A DNA stretch of 64,000 nucleotides. Source: Lachnospiraceae bacterium (lineage in GTDB: Bacteria; Bacillota; Clostridia; Lachnospirales; Lachnospiraceae). A model generated the notes under the pieces. That model worked only from the letters and a program-made list of their open reading frames with translations, was not told the DNA's origin and did not search any database. Positions 1 to 9,574 of the stretch are shown here, in pieces (the stretch's first letter is position 1; the number at the start of each line of letters is the position of its first letter). The position numbers and the translations under genes were made by a program. Location: the NCBI GenBank assembly GCA_015056945.1, contig SVFH01000016.1, forward strand, positions 16,175 to 80,174, read 5' to 3'.

Positions 1-1
1 G

Positions 2-1738
2 ATGCCGTATGGTGGAAAGCATCAGTTGACTGAAATCCAGACCATGGTTGCGAAAGTGCCTGTTCTTGGCGGTAAGTCAGATGCTGTTACCATGATGAGC
101 TACGGATTTGATCCTTATCTTTCTTCATGGAGCCCGTATCACGGTGCCGTATATGCAGTAACGGAATCTCTTTCCAAGATTGTTGCAGCAGGCGGTGATT
201 ACAAGAAAGTAAGATTTACCTTCCAGGAATACTTCCGTCGTATGACAGAAGACCCTTCCAGATGGAGCCAGCCGTTCGCAGCATTGCTTGGTGCATTTGA
301 TGCACAGCTTGGATTCGGACTTCCTTCCATCGGTGGTAAAGACAGTATGTCAGGAACTTTCCAGGATATCGATGTACCGCCCACACTTGTATCTTTCGCA
401 GTAGATGTTGCTAAGGGCAGTGATGTGGTAACACCGGAATTAAAGAAAGCAGGAAACAAGCTTGTGAAGTTTACACTTCCCAAGGATTCCTATGATATTC
501 CTGATTATGAGAAGGTTATGGCATTGTACGATGCAATTCATGCATTAACACAGAAGAAAGTGATTGTTTCCGCATATGTTGCTGATGCACACGGTATTGT
601 GCCTGCAATCAGTAAGATGGCATTCGGTAACGGTCTTGGTGTGGCAATTGATGCATCTGTTGCCAAGGAAGCGTTATTTGCAAATGAAATGGGCAATATC
701 ATTGCAGAAGTTTCTGCGGATGCACTTGCCGAAATCAATTGTGATTATACGGTAATCGGTACCGTAACGGAATCTGATTTCGTATACGGTGATGTAGTGA
801 TTACACACGCTGATGTATTGAAATCCTTCAAGGCTAAACTTGAGAAGGTATTCCCCAGCCGTGTAACATACGATAATACAGAAGTTCCTTCAAAGAATTA
901 TGATGCGAAAGAAATTTATATCTGCAAGAATAAAGTAGCGAAACCGCACGTATTTATTCCGGTATTCCCGGGAACCAACTGTGAGTACGACAGTGCAGCA
1001 GCTTTTGAGCGTGCAGGCGCAACAGCAACAACATGTGTATTCAGAAACATGTCCGCAAGCGCAATTCGCGAATCTGTTGAACAGTACGTGAAAGAGATTG
1101 CGAAAGCTCAGATTATCATGTTCCCCGGTGGTTTCTCCGCAGGTGATGAACCGGACGGAAGTGCGAAGTTCTTTGCAACTGCTTTCCAGAATGAAGCGTT
1201 GAAGGAAGCAGTCATGAAGCTCTTAAATGAGAGAGATGGTCTTGCGCTTGGTATCTGTAACGGTTTCCAGGCATTGATTAAGTTAGGTCTTGTACCGTTC
1301 GGTGAGATTGTGGGACAGACAGCAGATTCACCCACATTAACCTTTAATACCATTAACCGTCATATCTCCAAGATGGCGTATACCAAGGTTGTTTCTAACA
1401 AATCTCCCTGGTTACAGCTGGCAGAAGTAGGTAAGACCTATACAAGCCCTGCGTCTCACGGTGAAGGACGTTTCGTAGCACCGAAAGAGTGGATTGATAA
1501 ACTTGCTGCAAATGGTCAGATTGCAACTCAGTATGCAGATCCGGACGGAAATGTCAGCATGGATGAAGAATATAACATTAATGGTTCTTATGCATCAATC
1601 GAAGGTATTACATCTCCTGACGGAAGATGCTTTGGTAAGATGGCACACGCAGAACGTCGCGGTGACGGTGTTGCAATTAACATTTACGGAGAACAGGATC
1701 TTAAGATCTTTGAATCCGGTGTGAAGTATTTTAAATAA
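2..1738 (+). CDS. purL: phosphoribosylformylglycinamidine synthase, C-terminal part
   Basis: This is the 3' part of a large single-chain FGAM synthase, which makes formylglycinamidine ribonucleotide in purine synthesis using ATP and glutamine. The reading frame is open at the window edge, so the ATG at base 2 is an internal Met; family members are about 1,250 aa and 578 are visible here. Visible parts are an AIRS-like synthase segment (GLPSIGGKDSMSGTF) and a class I glutaminase domain from about residue 315. The glutaminase carries FPGTNCEYD, FPGGFSAGDEPDG, the nucleophile Cys419 in LGICNGFQ, and His486 and Glu488 in SHGEGRF. All catalytic residues are present, so the gene should be functional. 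A strong terminator follows. Confidence 0.96.
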   Translation: MPYGGKHQLTEIQTMVAKVPVLGGKSDAVTMMSYGFDPYLSSWSPYHGAVYAVTESLSKIVAAGGDYKKVRFTFQEYFRRMTEDPSRWSQPFAALLGAFDAQLGFGLPSIGGKDSMSGTFQDIDVPPTLVSFAVDVAKGSDVVTPELKKAGNKLVKFTLPKDSYDIPDYEKVMALYDAIHALTQKKVIVSAYVADAHGIVPAISKMAFGNGLGVAIDASVAKEALFANEMGNIIAEVSADALAEINCDYTVIGTVTESDFVYGDVVITHADVLKSFKAKLEKVFPSRVTYDNTEVPSKNYDAKEIYICKNKVAKPHVFIPVFPGTNCEYDSAAAFERAGATATTCVFRNMSASAIRESVEQYVKEIAKAQIIMFPGGFSAGDEPDGSAKFFATAFQNEALKEAVMKLLNERDGLALGICNGFQALIKLGLVPFGEIVGQTADSPTLTFNTINRHISKMAYTKVVSNKSPWLQLAEVGKTYTSPASHGEGRFVAPKEWIDKLAANGQIATQYADPDGNVSMDEEYNINGSYASIEGITSPDGRCFGKMAHAERRGDGVAINIYGEQDLKIFESGVKYFK

Positions 1739-1765
1739 TTCGTTGAATAAATAAGCCAAATTAAT

Positions 1766-1803
1766 AAACCCCAATGTCAATGGAAAATGACATTGGGGTT
1801 TTC
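1766..1803 (+). terminator. rho-independent terminator after purL
   Basis: Inverted repeat AAACCCCAATGTCA / TGACATTGGGGTTT around a short AT-rich loop, running into T residues. It lies between purL and the convergent minus-strand membrane protein gene. The A-tract on the left flank means it could serve both directions. Confidence 0.9.
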
Positions 1804-1824
1804 GTGTATTTGACATAACAAGAA

Positions 1825-4347
1825 TTATTTAAGGAGTTTACATAACTTATACAATTCTTTTTCGATTCTTAATAATTCATTATACTCATTTATTGTAATA
1901 CCGGAAAGTGAATACATTCCCTTTGTGACGTGTATCCGATAGAAATCGAGATCTTTTTCTGTAAGGGAAAGTTTTTGTTTTTTCTCGGATACAATAGTAA
2001 GACACTTCGATACAAGTTTACATAATTCATCCGGCAATAAGTTGCTGCAAGATGGATACAGCGTGTTTTTACAAGAAGAAGCAGTAGTGAGCTTTTTATA
2101 AAATACCTTGGAGAATTGCAGATAATTCTCATGGATTAATAAGTCATATTTCTTCTTGCGTAACCATTCTTTTCGGCGTGATACTTTTTTAAGCTCTTGA
2201 TTTCCCTGTAGAATAAATACTACCAGTAGTATACCGCTTATAAAGAGAAGAAGCGGTATGAGGATTCTTGTTGCAGAAAGAGTAGGAAGAAATCTTTTCA
2301 AGGCATCTTCCGGGTTTCTGACAACGTCATTCATTGTATCCTCCGGTGCGTCAGCCATGGTGAAATCAATATCAAATAATCCTGCAAACATACCTGCTAA
2401 ATTCGGAATTCCCATATCGCTGTTCATATCAGCAGGGGTGATTTCAAACGGGATAAAGCCATATCCTTCCATGTAAATTTCAATCCATGCATGTGCATAC
2501 GCATCACTGACTTCTACTTCAACAACACCTTGTTCTTCTAAAGAATGAGCTCCTTTGTACCAATCGGCTACGTTCTCTTCGGGAAGCAGTTGTCCTTCGG
2601 CAACCAAAGTTGCAGGAATACAATAGCCTTCTACGTATCTGCAAGGCACTCCCATGCTTCGAAGGAGAAGTACTGCAGAAGAGGCAAAGTGAACACAGTA
2701 TCCTCTTTGTTGATAATTAAGAAAATAGTCAACGAAATCGTAATATACCGGAGTGGAACCGGGCGCCATAGTATAATCAAAATTTTTGATGAAATGCGAG
2801 TATACTTCATAAGCCAAAAGACGACGTTGCTCGTTAATATAGTCATTCCGATCTTCAGCAGGAATATTCTGCGGAATTTCCTGGTAAGGATCATAATTTT
2901 GACCAATTTCATTTTTGTGACAATAAGATAAGAGTTCCCACTTTAATTCTTCCGGTACCTGAAGACAATAGTTATGAATATATTCATCATAATCTGCAGG
3001 GATGGAAAGGTCTTTGCCTTCATAATCATATGTCATATACGGATAAAAGCCGATAGTCATTGTTTCACCAACAGGAAAACCTGTTTCTTCGCTCTCGGCA
3101 TAGTAAGGCAGAAGAACTTCGTTCTCGTAGGCATCAACGTTCTTAATTTGCATTTTGGCCTGTTTGTCACCTTTGGGAAGGAAGAGGTTGTCATACGCTT
3201 TGATGTTGTTTTCCGTCATGTAAATTTCCGTGTCGGCAACAGAAAGCTCTTTATAAGTATGCGGCAGCCATTGACTTTGATAATACTGGCTTCCGGTAAA
3301 ACCCTTCAAATAAATGGTTTCGTATGAATAAGGTGCAAATGTAACAATCAAGTCGGTCTGAAAGTCAGGACGGACACTGCTGATACCGCCGAGTCTGCCG
3401 TTTGAACTGACGCCTCCCTTGGCATTGTATCGGTCAAATAAACCGCCTATTCCGTTTTGCAGATATATTTTTATCAGATTATCGGCTTCCGTTCGCAATG
3501 CATTCGGCCGATAGGTTGCAGGCGGAACATTATAAAGCGGTGAAGCTATAATTCCTAATCCAAATACAATTACGGCTGAAAGAAGAAGCGTACGAATCTG
3601 GCCTTTTAAATTTGTTTGATAGTAAAAGAAATGCGTTTTTTTGAATTTAAGTCTAATAAACTCTTTCGTTCGTTTGCTTTTGACCTGCATTTTAAAATTT
3701 TTGGAGTATTGCAGGATTGCAACGGTAAGATAAACACTGAGCAATAAAAGAACACAGTGTAAAGGTGGCTTTTTGAAGATATAGAAACCGATTTCAAGAA
3801 ACGGAAACGTTATCAGGATGGTTTCTATTGTGTTCATGTAGCCGGATATGGTGACATTCAAAAGGAGAGAGAGGAATGTCCCGATGAAAAAAACGGCAAT
3901 CGTTATGGTTTCGTAACGGTTTGTATATATTTCTTGGGCTTCCCGCAAAAAATCCATTTTGAAGAAATCAGAGTATTCTTCGAAAATAACGTTTGTAATC
4001 GCCTGGAAACCGCTGTTTGCATATAAATAGTAATAGATGAGCTGCCTTGTAAAAATGCCCAGTATAAGGAAATAACCGGTATAAAATAACAGCTTATGAA
4101 GATATAAAAGCGCGACAACCATGGAAATGATAAATAAAAATCCAATCACAATCGGTCGGTTAAAGGGTAATTCAAAACAGTCCAATACACCGATGATAGT
4201 GGCATAGGATGCCATGAAAACCAATAAACCCCTAAAAAGACAAATCAGTATGCGGGGCTGATGGTCGTTGCTTGTAATGTCGCCGACATATACACTGCTT
4301 TGCGCTAATTCTTTTTTGCGAAATATTTGTTCTAACCAGTAGGGCAT
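1825..4347 (-). CDS. membrane protein with transglutaminase-like domain (TgpA-like)
   Basis: 840 aa. About residues 33-265 hold a block of hydrophobic helices. A long extracytoplasmic region follows, with a transglutaminase-like core at about 510-640, then another membrane helix near 690-715 and a cytoplasmic tail. Core residues are Cys551 (GYCVHFASSA), His619 (YAHAWIEIY) and an acidic residue at Glu635 (FIPFEITP) where Asp is more usual. This is the architecture of TgpA-type proteins, whose physiological substrates are poorly known; family members are linked to peptidase or cross-linking chemistry at the cell surface. It is the third gene of a MoxR-DUF58-transglutaminase operon, 24 nt after the DUF58 gene. 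The biochemical role here is inference. Confidence 0.82.
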   Translation of the reverse strand: MPYWLEQIFRKKELAQSSVYVGDITSNDHQPRILICLFRGLLVFMASYATIIGVLDCFELPFNRPIVIGFLFIISMVVALLYLHKLLFYTGYFLILGIFTRQLIYYYLYANSGFQAITNVIFEEYSDFFKMDFLREAQEIYTNRYETITIAVFFIGTFLSLLLNVTISGYMNTIETILITFPFLEIGFYIFKKPPLHCVLLLLSVYLTVAILQYSKNFKMQVKSKRTKEFIRLKFKKTHFFYYQTNLKGQIRTLLLSAVIVFGLGIIASPLYNVPPATYRPNALRTEADNLIKIYLQNGIGGLFDRYNAKGGVSSNGRLGGISSVRPDFQTDLIVTFAPYSYETIYLKGFTGSQYYQSQWLPHTYKELSVADTEIYMTENNIKAYDNLFLPKGDKQAKMQIKNVDAYENEVLLPYYAESEETGFPVGETMTIGFYPYMTYDYEGKDLSIPADYDEYIHNYCLQVPEELKWELLSYCHKNEIGQNYDPYQEIPQNIPAEDRNDYINEQRRLLAYEVYSHFIKNFDYTMAPGSTPVYYDFVDYFLNYQQRGYCVHFASSAVLLLRSMGVPCRYVEGYCIPATLVAEGQLLPEENVADWYKGAHSLEEQGVVEVEVSDAYAHAWIEIYMEGYGFIPFEITPADMNSDMGIPNLAGMFAGLFDIDFTMADAPEDTMNDVVRNPEDALKRFLPTLSATRILIPLLLFISGILLVVFILQGNQELKKVSRRKEWLRKKKYDLLIHENYLQFSKVFYKKLTTASSCKNTLYPSCSNLLPDELCKLVSKCLTIVSEKKQKLSLTEKDLDFYRIHVTKGMYSLSGITINEYNELLRIEKELYKLCKLLK

Positions 4348-4371
4348 AGGTGTACCTCTTTGCGTGAATAG

Positions 4372-5400
4372 TTAAAAAACGGTCCGGGACGAATCCATAT
4401 GAATGAATTCGGTTCCTTTAATCTGAATGATGGAAGAACCATGCTGGCCGGATGCAAAAAATGCATTTAATGCAGCATCTTCTTCCTCGTATAATGTCAG
4501 ATAATAAAACTTGATGAAACAGTCGAGTAACTCATCGCGGTTTGAAACCAGGATGTACTCAAAAGAGCAGTCTGCATGTTGATACAGACAAAGTTCAAAA
4601 CGTTGCTCATTATCAATAAAGTATTCCATTAAGGAACGAAGTGTCTCGGTTGTTTCCGTAATGTTATTTCTGGAAAGCTCGGGTAAAAGAACTATGGATA
4701 ACACAGAGGTGTTAGAGAGTTCTTTCACAACCAAATCGTCTAATTTGGCGGATAATTTCCAATGAATGCGTTGCAGCTTATCGCCGGGGCGGTATTCACG
4801 AATCTCTTTGATGTCGCTGGAGGGCATGCCATGGTTTGAATTATCTTCTACCTCGTCTTCACCTTCGGAAGAAACCGTTTTCTCGGGAGGAGGAAACTCT
4901 TTTGGGGCGGGAAGAACAGGGATTTGAGCCATGCAGGTTTCCGGAAGTGTAATTGTAACAAAATTCAGATAGTCGGAAACGCTGATTTTAGTAATGTGAA
5001 AAGTAACCATTCCGGGAAGCTGTGCTTCTAACGGTATTTCAAAAACACCTTTTTTTCGAGCGTTTAGAGGTATGTTCAGTACCTGGTTGATTGGATTCGG
5101 ACGGAATATATTCTCTGTATGAAATGTTAATTCACATTTTAAAAGCGGAAAAAAAGATGGGTTTTTGGCCTCTACGGAAAATAATACAGGGTTCCTCATA
5201 TCAACAGAAGCTGTTTTGCAATATGCCCGGAACTGAAGTTGGCTGACAACATGCCTGAAAATCAGAATTGAGAAAAAAGGGGCAGCAACAAACGGCAAAA
5301 GTGTAAGCAGCAAAAAAGGGTGTTCCAAAATGATGAAAAGGAACAATGCGAGAAACAGATAAACAACATATATTATGATGGGAAAACGATTCATTTTCAT
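4372..5400 (-). CDS. DUF58 domain protein
   Basis: 342 aa. Two adjacent hydrophobic helices lie at the N-terminus (about residues 8-50). The DUF58 signature follows at about 195-230 (EIREYRPGDKLQRIHWKLSA), where the RxYxxGDxxRxIHWK pattern is characteristic. DUF58 proteins have a VWA-like fold and almost always sit beside a MoxR AAA ATPase, as here. The pair is thought to act as a chaperone-like module for membrane or envelope proteins. The gene lies 30 nt after the ATPase gene and just before the transglutaminase-like membrane protein, so the three are probably co-transcribed. The substrate is unknown. Confidence 0.87.
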   Translation of the reverse strand: MKMNRFPIIIYVVYLFLALFLFIILEHPFLLLTLLPFVAAPFFSILIFRHVVSQLQFRAYCKTASVDMRNPVLFSVEAKNPSFFPLLKCELTFHTENIFRPNPINQVLNIPLNARKKGVFEIPLEAQLPGMVTFHITKISVSDYLNFVTITLPETCMAQIPVLPAPKEFPPPEKTVSSEGEDEVEDNSNHGMPSSDIKEIREYRPGDKLQRIHWKLSAKLDDLVVKELSNTSVLSIVLLPELSRNNITETTETLRSLMEYFIDNEQRFELCLYQHADCSFEYILVSNRDELLDCFIKFYYLTLYEEEDAALNAFFASGQHGSSIIQIKGTEFIHMDSSRTVF

Positions 5401-5430
5401 AATAGGTAGTCCTTTGGTCTAATAGTTTCA

Positions 5431-6351
5431 TTAAGGAACGGAAACAGTCTGAAATGCTTTGGAAAGAGCTGCTTCGACAGTTAGTCCGCTTGCTTTCGCT
5501 TTGGTAGAGAGGATGACACGATGGTTTGCAATCGGAAGAAACGTGTCTCTGAAATCTTCAGGAGAAACGAAATCGTTGCCGTGCAGATATGCGTGTGCTT
5601 TCGCCATTTTGAGCAGTGCGATACTGCCGCGCGGACTCAGACCAAGGAGAAAGGTTTCGGAATCTCTTGTGGCTTCCGTTAACGAAACTGCATATTCATA
5701 CAGAGAATCGGAAACATGGACCAATTCGCATTCCTGTTGCATTTTTACAATATCATCTAAGGAAACGACCGGCTCGAGATTTTTGATGGTTTTGTGGGAA
5801 TCCCCTTTTAAGATATCGATTGCGCTGTTATGATTCGGATATCCCATGGAAAGTCTGACCATGAAACGGTCAAGCTGTGATTCGGGAAGCTTTTGGGTTC
5901 CTGAAGTACCAATCGGATTCTGGGTTGCAATAACAAGAAAGGGAGAGGGCAAATCGTAAGTGACACCATCTACGGTGACGTGGCCTTCTTCCATTACTTC
6001 AAGCAAAGCAGACTGTGTCTTGGGCGATGTACGGTTGATTTCATCGGCAAGAAACAAATTGGTATGAACGGCGCCTTTATGATAAGTGAATTTGCCGGTT
6101 TCTTTATTTAACATGGTAAAACCGGTTAAGTCACTCGGCAGTACGTCCGGTGTGAACTGGATTCTTTTGTAAGAAAGGTTCATCACTTTGGCGAGAGCTG
6201 TGACAAGGGTCGTTTTGCCTACACCGGGGATGTCCTCTAACAGGATGTGGCCTTGGGCAAGCAATGCACAAAGTACATCGTCAATTACGTCGTTTTTCCC
6301 ATGAATGGCCTGTCTGATTCCCTGCTGTAATTTCAAAATTTGTTCTGACAT
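5431..6351 (-). CDS. MoxR-family AAA ATPase
   Basis: 306 aa, typical MoxR length. The Walker A motif is GVGKTT at residues 43-48 and Walker B is LFLADEIN at about 99-106, followed by RTSPKTQSALLEVMEE and the sensor segment FLVIATQNPIG. The C-terminal lid contains GLSPRGSIALLKMAKAHA. MoxR ATPases are cytoplasmic chaperone-like enzymes that mature partner proteins, usually together with DUF58/VWA proteins. This is the first gene of the minus-strand operon, and a good sigma-A promoter lies about 60 bp upstream. Confidence 0.93.
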   Translation of the reverse strand: MSEQILKLQQGIRQAIHGKNDVIDDVLCALLAQGHILLEDIPGVGKTTLVTALAKVMNLSYKRIQFTPDVLPSDLTGFTMLNKETGKFTYHKGAVHTNLFLADEINRTSPKTQSALLEVMEEGHVTVDGVTYDLPSPFLVIATQNPIGTSGTQKLPESQLDRFMVRLSMGYPNHNSAIDILKGDSHKTIKNLEPVVSLDDIVKMQQECELVHVSDSLYEYAVSLTEATRDSETFLLGLSPRGSIALLKMAKAHAYLHGNDFVSPEDFRDTFLPIANHRVILSTKAKASGLTVEAALSKAFQTVSVP

Positions 6352-6410
6352 AGATATAACCTCGTTTTTAATAATTTTAACTTGAAATTTATGAAATAAA
6401 TAACAATAAA

Positions 6411-6439
6411 ATTATACTATGAAATACATTATGTTGCAA
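6411..6439 (-). promoter_or_regulatory. sigma-A promoter of the moxR operon
   Basis: On the minus strand: TTGCAA (6434-6439), 17-bp spacer, TATAAT (6411-6416), placed upstream of the MoxR start at 6351. It is divergent from the promoter at 6483. Confidence 0.7.
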
Positions 6440-6482
6440 TGTAAATGTAAGTATAATATAAGTAGAAATGCCCATAAAACAG

Positions 6483-6511
6483 TTGAGATAAAAGTTTTGG
6501 TATGGTATAAT
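6483..6511 (+). promoter_or_regulatory. sigma-A promoter of the EAL protein gene
   Basis: TTGAGA (6483-6488), 17-bp spacer, TATAAT (6506-6511), about 80 bp before the GTG start at 6590. Confidence 0.7.
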
Positions 6512-6589
6512 TTTTAATAATTATGCAAAGAATCCGTAACCGGTTTTCGGGCAGATTCAGAAAACGAAAATGCAAAAAGGAGGGACGCT

Positions 6590-8860
6590 GTGAGAACATT
6601 TGCCGGAAGGAAAAGTCTGATGTCAAGAATTGTGAAGGCGTCTCTTGCCATTTTTACCATTTTTTGTATTTTTATGCTGTTTCATTTGTATGATGTTCGC
6701 ACGATTTTTTTTGAAAATGCCAAAAGTTCTCTTGAGCGTCACCTTAATTCTGCAGAGGCAACGCTGAATAAAGATATGTTGCGAATGAAGGTAGTTTCTG
6801 CAGAGTGTAATGAAAAGGTATTGAACAAGAAATCGAATGTCAGTATCAATATGGTGTTAGAGGAAGAAACCAAAGATAATCCGGGCTATAATTTTTATTA
6901 TCTGGATAATGAAGGCACGATTTATACACCGACAATTACGACGGTTGATTCCGGTTTGTATCAGATGGTGGAAGAGTCCTATAGATATCGCTATTTTACG
7001 GAGTATTTTTGTTCCTACAGAGTGCATGAATATACTGACTCGACAGAAGTGAGAATGCTTGGTGTCAGAAGGAATGTGAAAGAAGACAAAACAAATGAGT
7101 ATCTGCTTGTTGATTTCCCGATGCAGGAAGTGTTTGAAGAAGAAGTATTCTATGAAATGACTGAAATTGCTTCCTGCTGCATCATCGATAAAGAGGGACA
7201 TATTGTAGTTTGCGATGATGCCTTTGTGCGAAATATCGGGGATTACACTTCGTTCTTTGATGCGATTGAAGCGCACGCTGACTATTCAAACGAGGTGAAA
7301 AGAAAGACGACTGAAATGAGAAAATCTCTGGCTTCCGCACAGGAAGAATCGTTTGTTTTATCACTTTCGGGAGACAGTGACTGTTTTGTAGCATATCGCC
7401 AAATCAGGGCAACAGATGATTTGTATCTTGTTTCCTGCTTTGATGATGAAGTACTTGACAGTATGGTACATTCCGTAATGATAAGAACTTTTTTCGGAGG
7501 CATGATACTGTTTGCGGTTATTGTGTTCGTATTTTTCGGAACGTGGCGCAGGGATGTCGAGATAAGTTCCCTGGTTGAAAAACTTGCTTATGAAGATAAT
7601 GTGACCGGTGGTAAGAATCTGAATTATTTTAAGGATGTTGCGCCTGAGATTATTTCGGAGAGCAGGGAACACAGATTTTGTATTTACAGATTTGATATTT
7701 TAAAATTCAGATATATCAATGAGGCTTACGGTCATATTAAAGCAGATAGGGTTTTGGTGGCCTGCATTGAAGAATTTAACCGGATTTACGGTGCGAAGGA
7801 AATTTGTGTCAGAATTCATTCGGACCAGTTTCTTGCGCTTGTTTCCAATGATGATACGGTCGATATGCGCTATCATGAGTATTTGAAAGCTGTTGACAGC
7901 AGGGCAAGAGATTTCGGTGTGAAATATCCTATCAGATTCAGAGTCGGTGTATACAAATTACGTAAAGAAGATACAGATATCGATATTATGATTGACCATG
8001 CCAATGTGGCCCGCAAATCATTATCGGGTGAAGAAAAGGAACTTCAGGCAGTGTATTCGGATAAGATTCTTCTTGGTATGCGTAAGGTTAATGAAATAGA
8101 ATCTGTTATGCAACAGGCGCTTGTGCAGGGTGAATTCATTATTTATCTGCAACCGAAGTGGAGTATTTCAGAAAACCGTATTATTGGTGCCGAAGCTTTG
8201 GCACGTTGGAAGAGAAAAGACGGTTCGATGATCTTTCCTTCTGAATTCATTCCTGTATTTGAGAAAAACGGTTTTATCGAAAAATTGGATATGTATATGT
8301 TTGAAAAGCTTTGCATGCAGATGCGGGAATTTGAGCGTGAAGGCATATATAATAGTATCCGTGTTTCTATTAATCAGTCAAGAATTCTGATTCTGAATCC
8401 TGATTATGCCAAAAATATAGAAAAAATGATTCAGCGTTATGAGGTTCCTGTAGAAAATATTGAAATCGAGATTACCGAGACAGTATTCCTGGATGAAAAA
8501 GAGCAGGTGATTGAAATTGTCAATCGTCTGAAGGAAGTAGGCGTACATCTCGCAATGGATGATTTTGGCTCCGGTTATTCTTCATTGAATATTTTGAAAG
8601 ACGTTCCGTTTGATGTATTAAAGATTGACCGTGAATTTTTCAGTGAAACCAATACGTCCCTTACCAGTGTCCTGATTCTTGAAAAAATCATTGAAATGGC
8701 AAGAGCGATGGGCATCAGTGTTGTTTGCGAAGGTGTTGAAACCGCGGAGCAGGTTGATATTCTGCGAGATATCGGTTGTGATTTCGTACAAGGGTACTTT
8801 TACGGCAGACCTATGCCAATAGAAGAGTTTTATGAGAAGTATTTAAGAAATGAGGAATAA
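6590..8860 (+). CDS. membrane c-di-GMP phosphodiesterase, degenerate GGDEF + EAL
   Basis: 756 aa. Transmembrane helix 1 is at about residues 15-34, an extracytoplasmic sensor region spans 35-295, helix 2 is at about 297-318, a GGDEF-like domain spans 330-490, and an EAL domain covers about 500-750. The GGDEF signature is replaced by HSDQF (residues 410-414), so cyclase activity is unlikely. The EAL domain keeps its key residues: Glu535 in EALARW, IEITET, Asp657-Asp658 in DDFGSGYSS, LKIDREF and CEGVET. It is therefore probably an active c-di-GMP hydrolase controlled by an external signal. The GTG start is chosen because AGGAGGG lies about 6 nt upstream; an in-frame ATG at 6620 has no comparable site. 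queH follows after 3 nt. Confidence 0.92.
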   Translation: MRTFAGRKSLMSRIVKASLAIFTIFCIFMLFHLYDVRTIFFENAKSSLERHLNSAEATLNKDMLRMKVVSAECNEKVLNKKSNVSINMVLEEETKDNPGYNFYYLDNEGTIYTPTITTVDSGLYQMVEESYRYRYFTEYFCSYRVHEYTDSTEVRMLGVRRNVKEDKTNEYLLVDFPMQEVFEEEVFYEMTEIASCCIIDKEGHIVVCDDAFVRNIGDYTSFFDAIEAHADYSNEVKRKTTEMRKSLASAQEESFVLSLSGDSDCFVAYRQIRATDDLYLVSCFDDEVLDSMVHSVMIRTFFGGMILFAVIVFVFFGTWRRDVEISSLVEKLAYEDNVTGGKNLNYFKDVAPEIISESREHRFCIYRFDILKFRYINEAYGHIKADRVLVACIEEFNRIYGAKEICVRIHSDQFLALVSNDDTVDMRYHEYLKAVDSRARDFGVKYPIRFRVGVYKLRKEDTDIDIMIDHANVARKSLSGEEKELQAVYSDKILLGMRKVNEIESVMQQALVQGEFIIYLQPKWSISENRIIGAEALARWKRKDGSMIFPSEFIPVFEKNGFIEKLDMYMFEKLCMQMREFEREGIYNSIRVSINQSRILILNPDYAKNIEKMIQRYEVPVENIEIEITETVFLDEKEQVIEIVNRLKEVGVHLAMDDFGSGYSSLNILKDVPFDVLKIDREFFSETNTSLTSVLILEKIIEMARAMGISVVCEGVETAEQVDILRDIGCDFVQGYFYGRPMPIEEFYEKYLRNEE

Positions 8861-8863
8861 AAA

Positions 8864-9505
8864 ATGAATTATCGTCAGGAGCTCGAAAAGACGCTTCTTA
8901 AAGAACGTGGCAAAGGGAAAAAGCTTCTTTTACACAGTTGTTGTGCACCCTGCAGTAGTCACGTTCTGACGTTGTTGAAGGAATATTTTGCAATTACGGT
9001 TCTATATTATAATCCGAATATTACGGAACGTGATGAATATGAGAAAAGAGTCCGTGAGCAGATCCGTTTCATTGAGGCATTAAATCATGATATGGAAGGT
9101 ACCGATATTTCCTATATGGATGGAGAATACGTGCCGGGACTTTTTCTGGAAACGGTAAAAGGCTATGAACATGTTCCGGAAGGAGGCGCTCGTTGTAAAC
9201 TTTGCTTTGAAATGCGTCTTCGTGAAACTGCAAGACTTGCAAAAGAAGGCGATTTTGATTATTTTGCAACAACGCTCACGGTCAGTCCGCTTAAGAATGC
9301 AGCGCTCTTAAATGAAATAGGACTTGAAATGGGAGAGTGCTTTGGGGTAGAATATCTTATCTCGGATTTCAAAAAGAAAGACGGATATAAGCACAGTATT
9401 GAATTATCTGCACAATATGATTTATATCGTCAGGATTATTGCGGATGCATATTTTCCAAAGCGGAAAGAAATGCAAGAAAAGAACGGACCGAAGACGAAT
9501 TGTGA
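8864..9505 (+). CDS. queH: epoxyqueuosine reductase QueH
   Basis: 213 aa, matching the QueH (formerly DUF208) family that performs the last step of queuosine synthesis in tRNA, reducing epoxyqueuosine. The diagnostic N-terminal motif LLLHSCCAPCSSH (Cys26, Cys27, Cys30) is present. Later cysteines sit in GARCKLCFEMR and DYCGCIFS; together they form the iron-sulfur and metal ligands of the family. YYNPNI, also typical, follows the first motif. The gene starts 3 nt after the EAL protein gene, so the two are likely co-transcribed although functionally unrelated. Confidence 0.94.
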   Translation: MNYRQELEKTLLKERGKGKKLLLHSCCAPCSSHVLTLLKEYFAITVLYYNPNITERDEYEKRVREQIRFIEALNHDMEGTDISYMDGEYVPGLFLETVKGYEHVPEGGARCKLCFEMRLRETARLAKEGDFDYFATTLTVSPLKNAALLNEIGLEMGECFGVEYLISDFKKKDGYKHSIELSAQYDLYRQDYCGCIFSKAERNARKERTEDEL

Positions 9506-9574
9506 TAAAAGGCAAATATCCGATAATGATTTAGAAGAAACGTGAATGCGTATAAATGGAGGAAGTGAAGAAAG

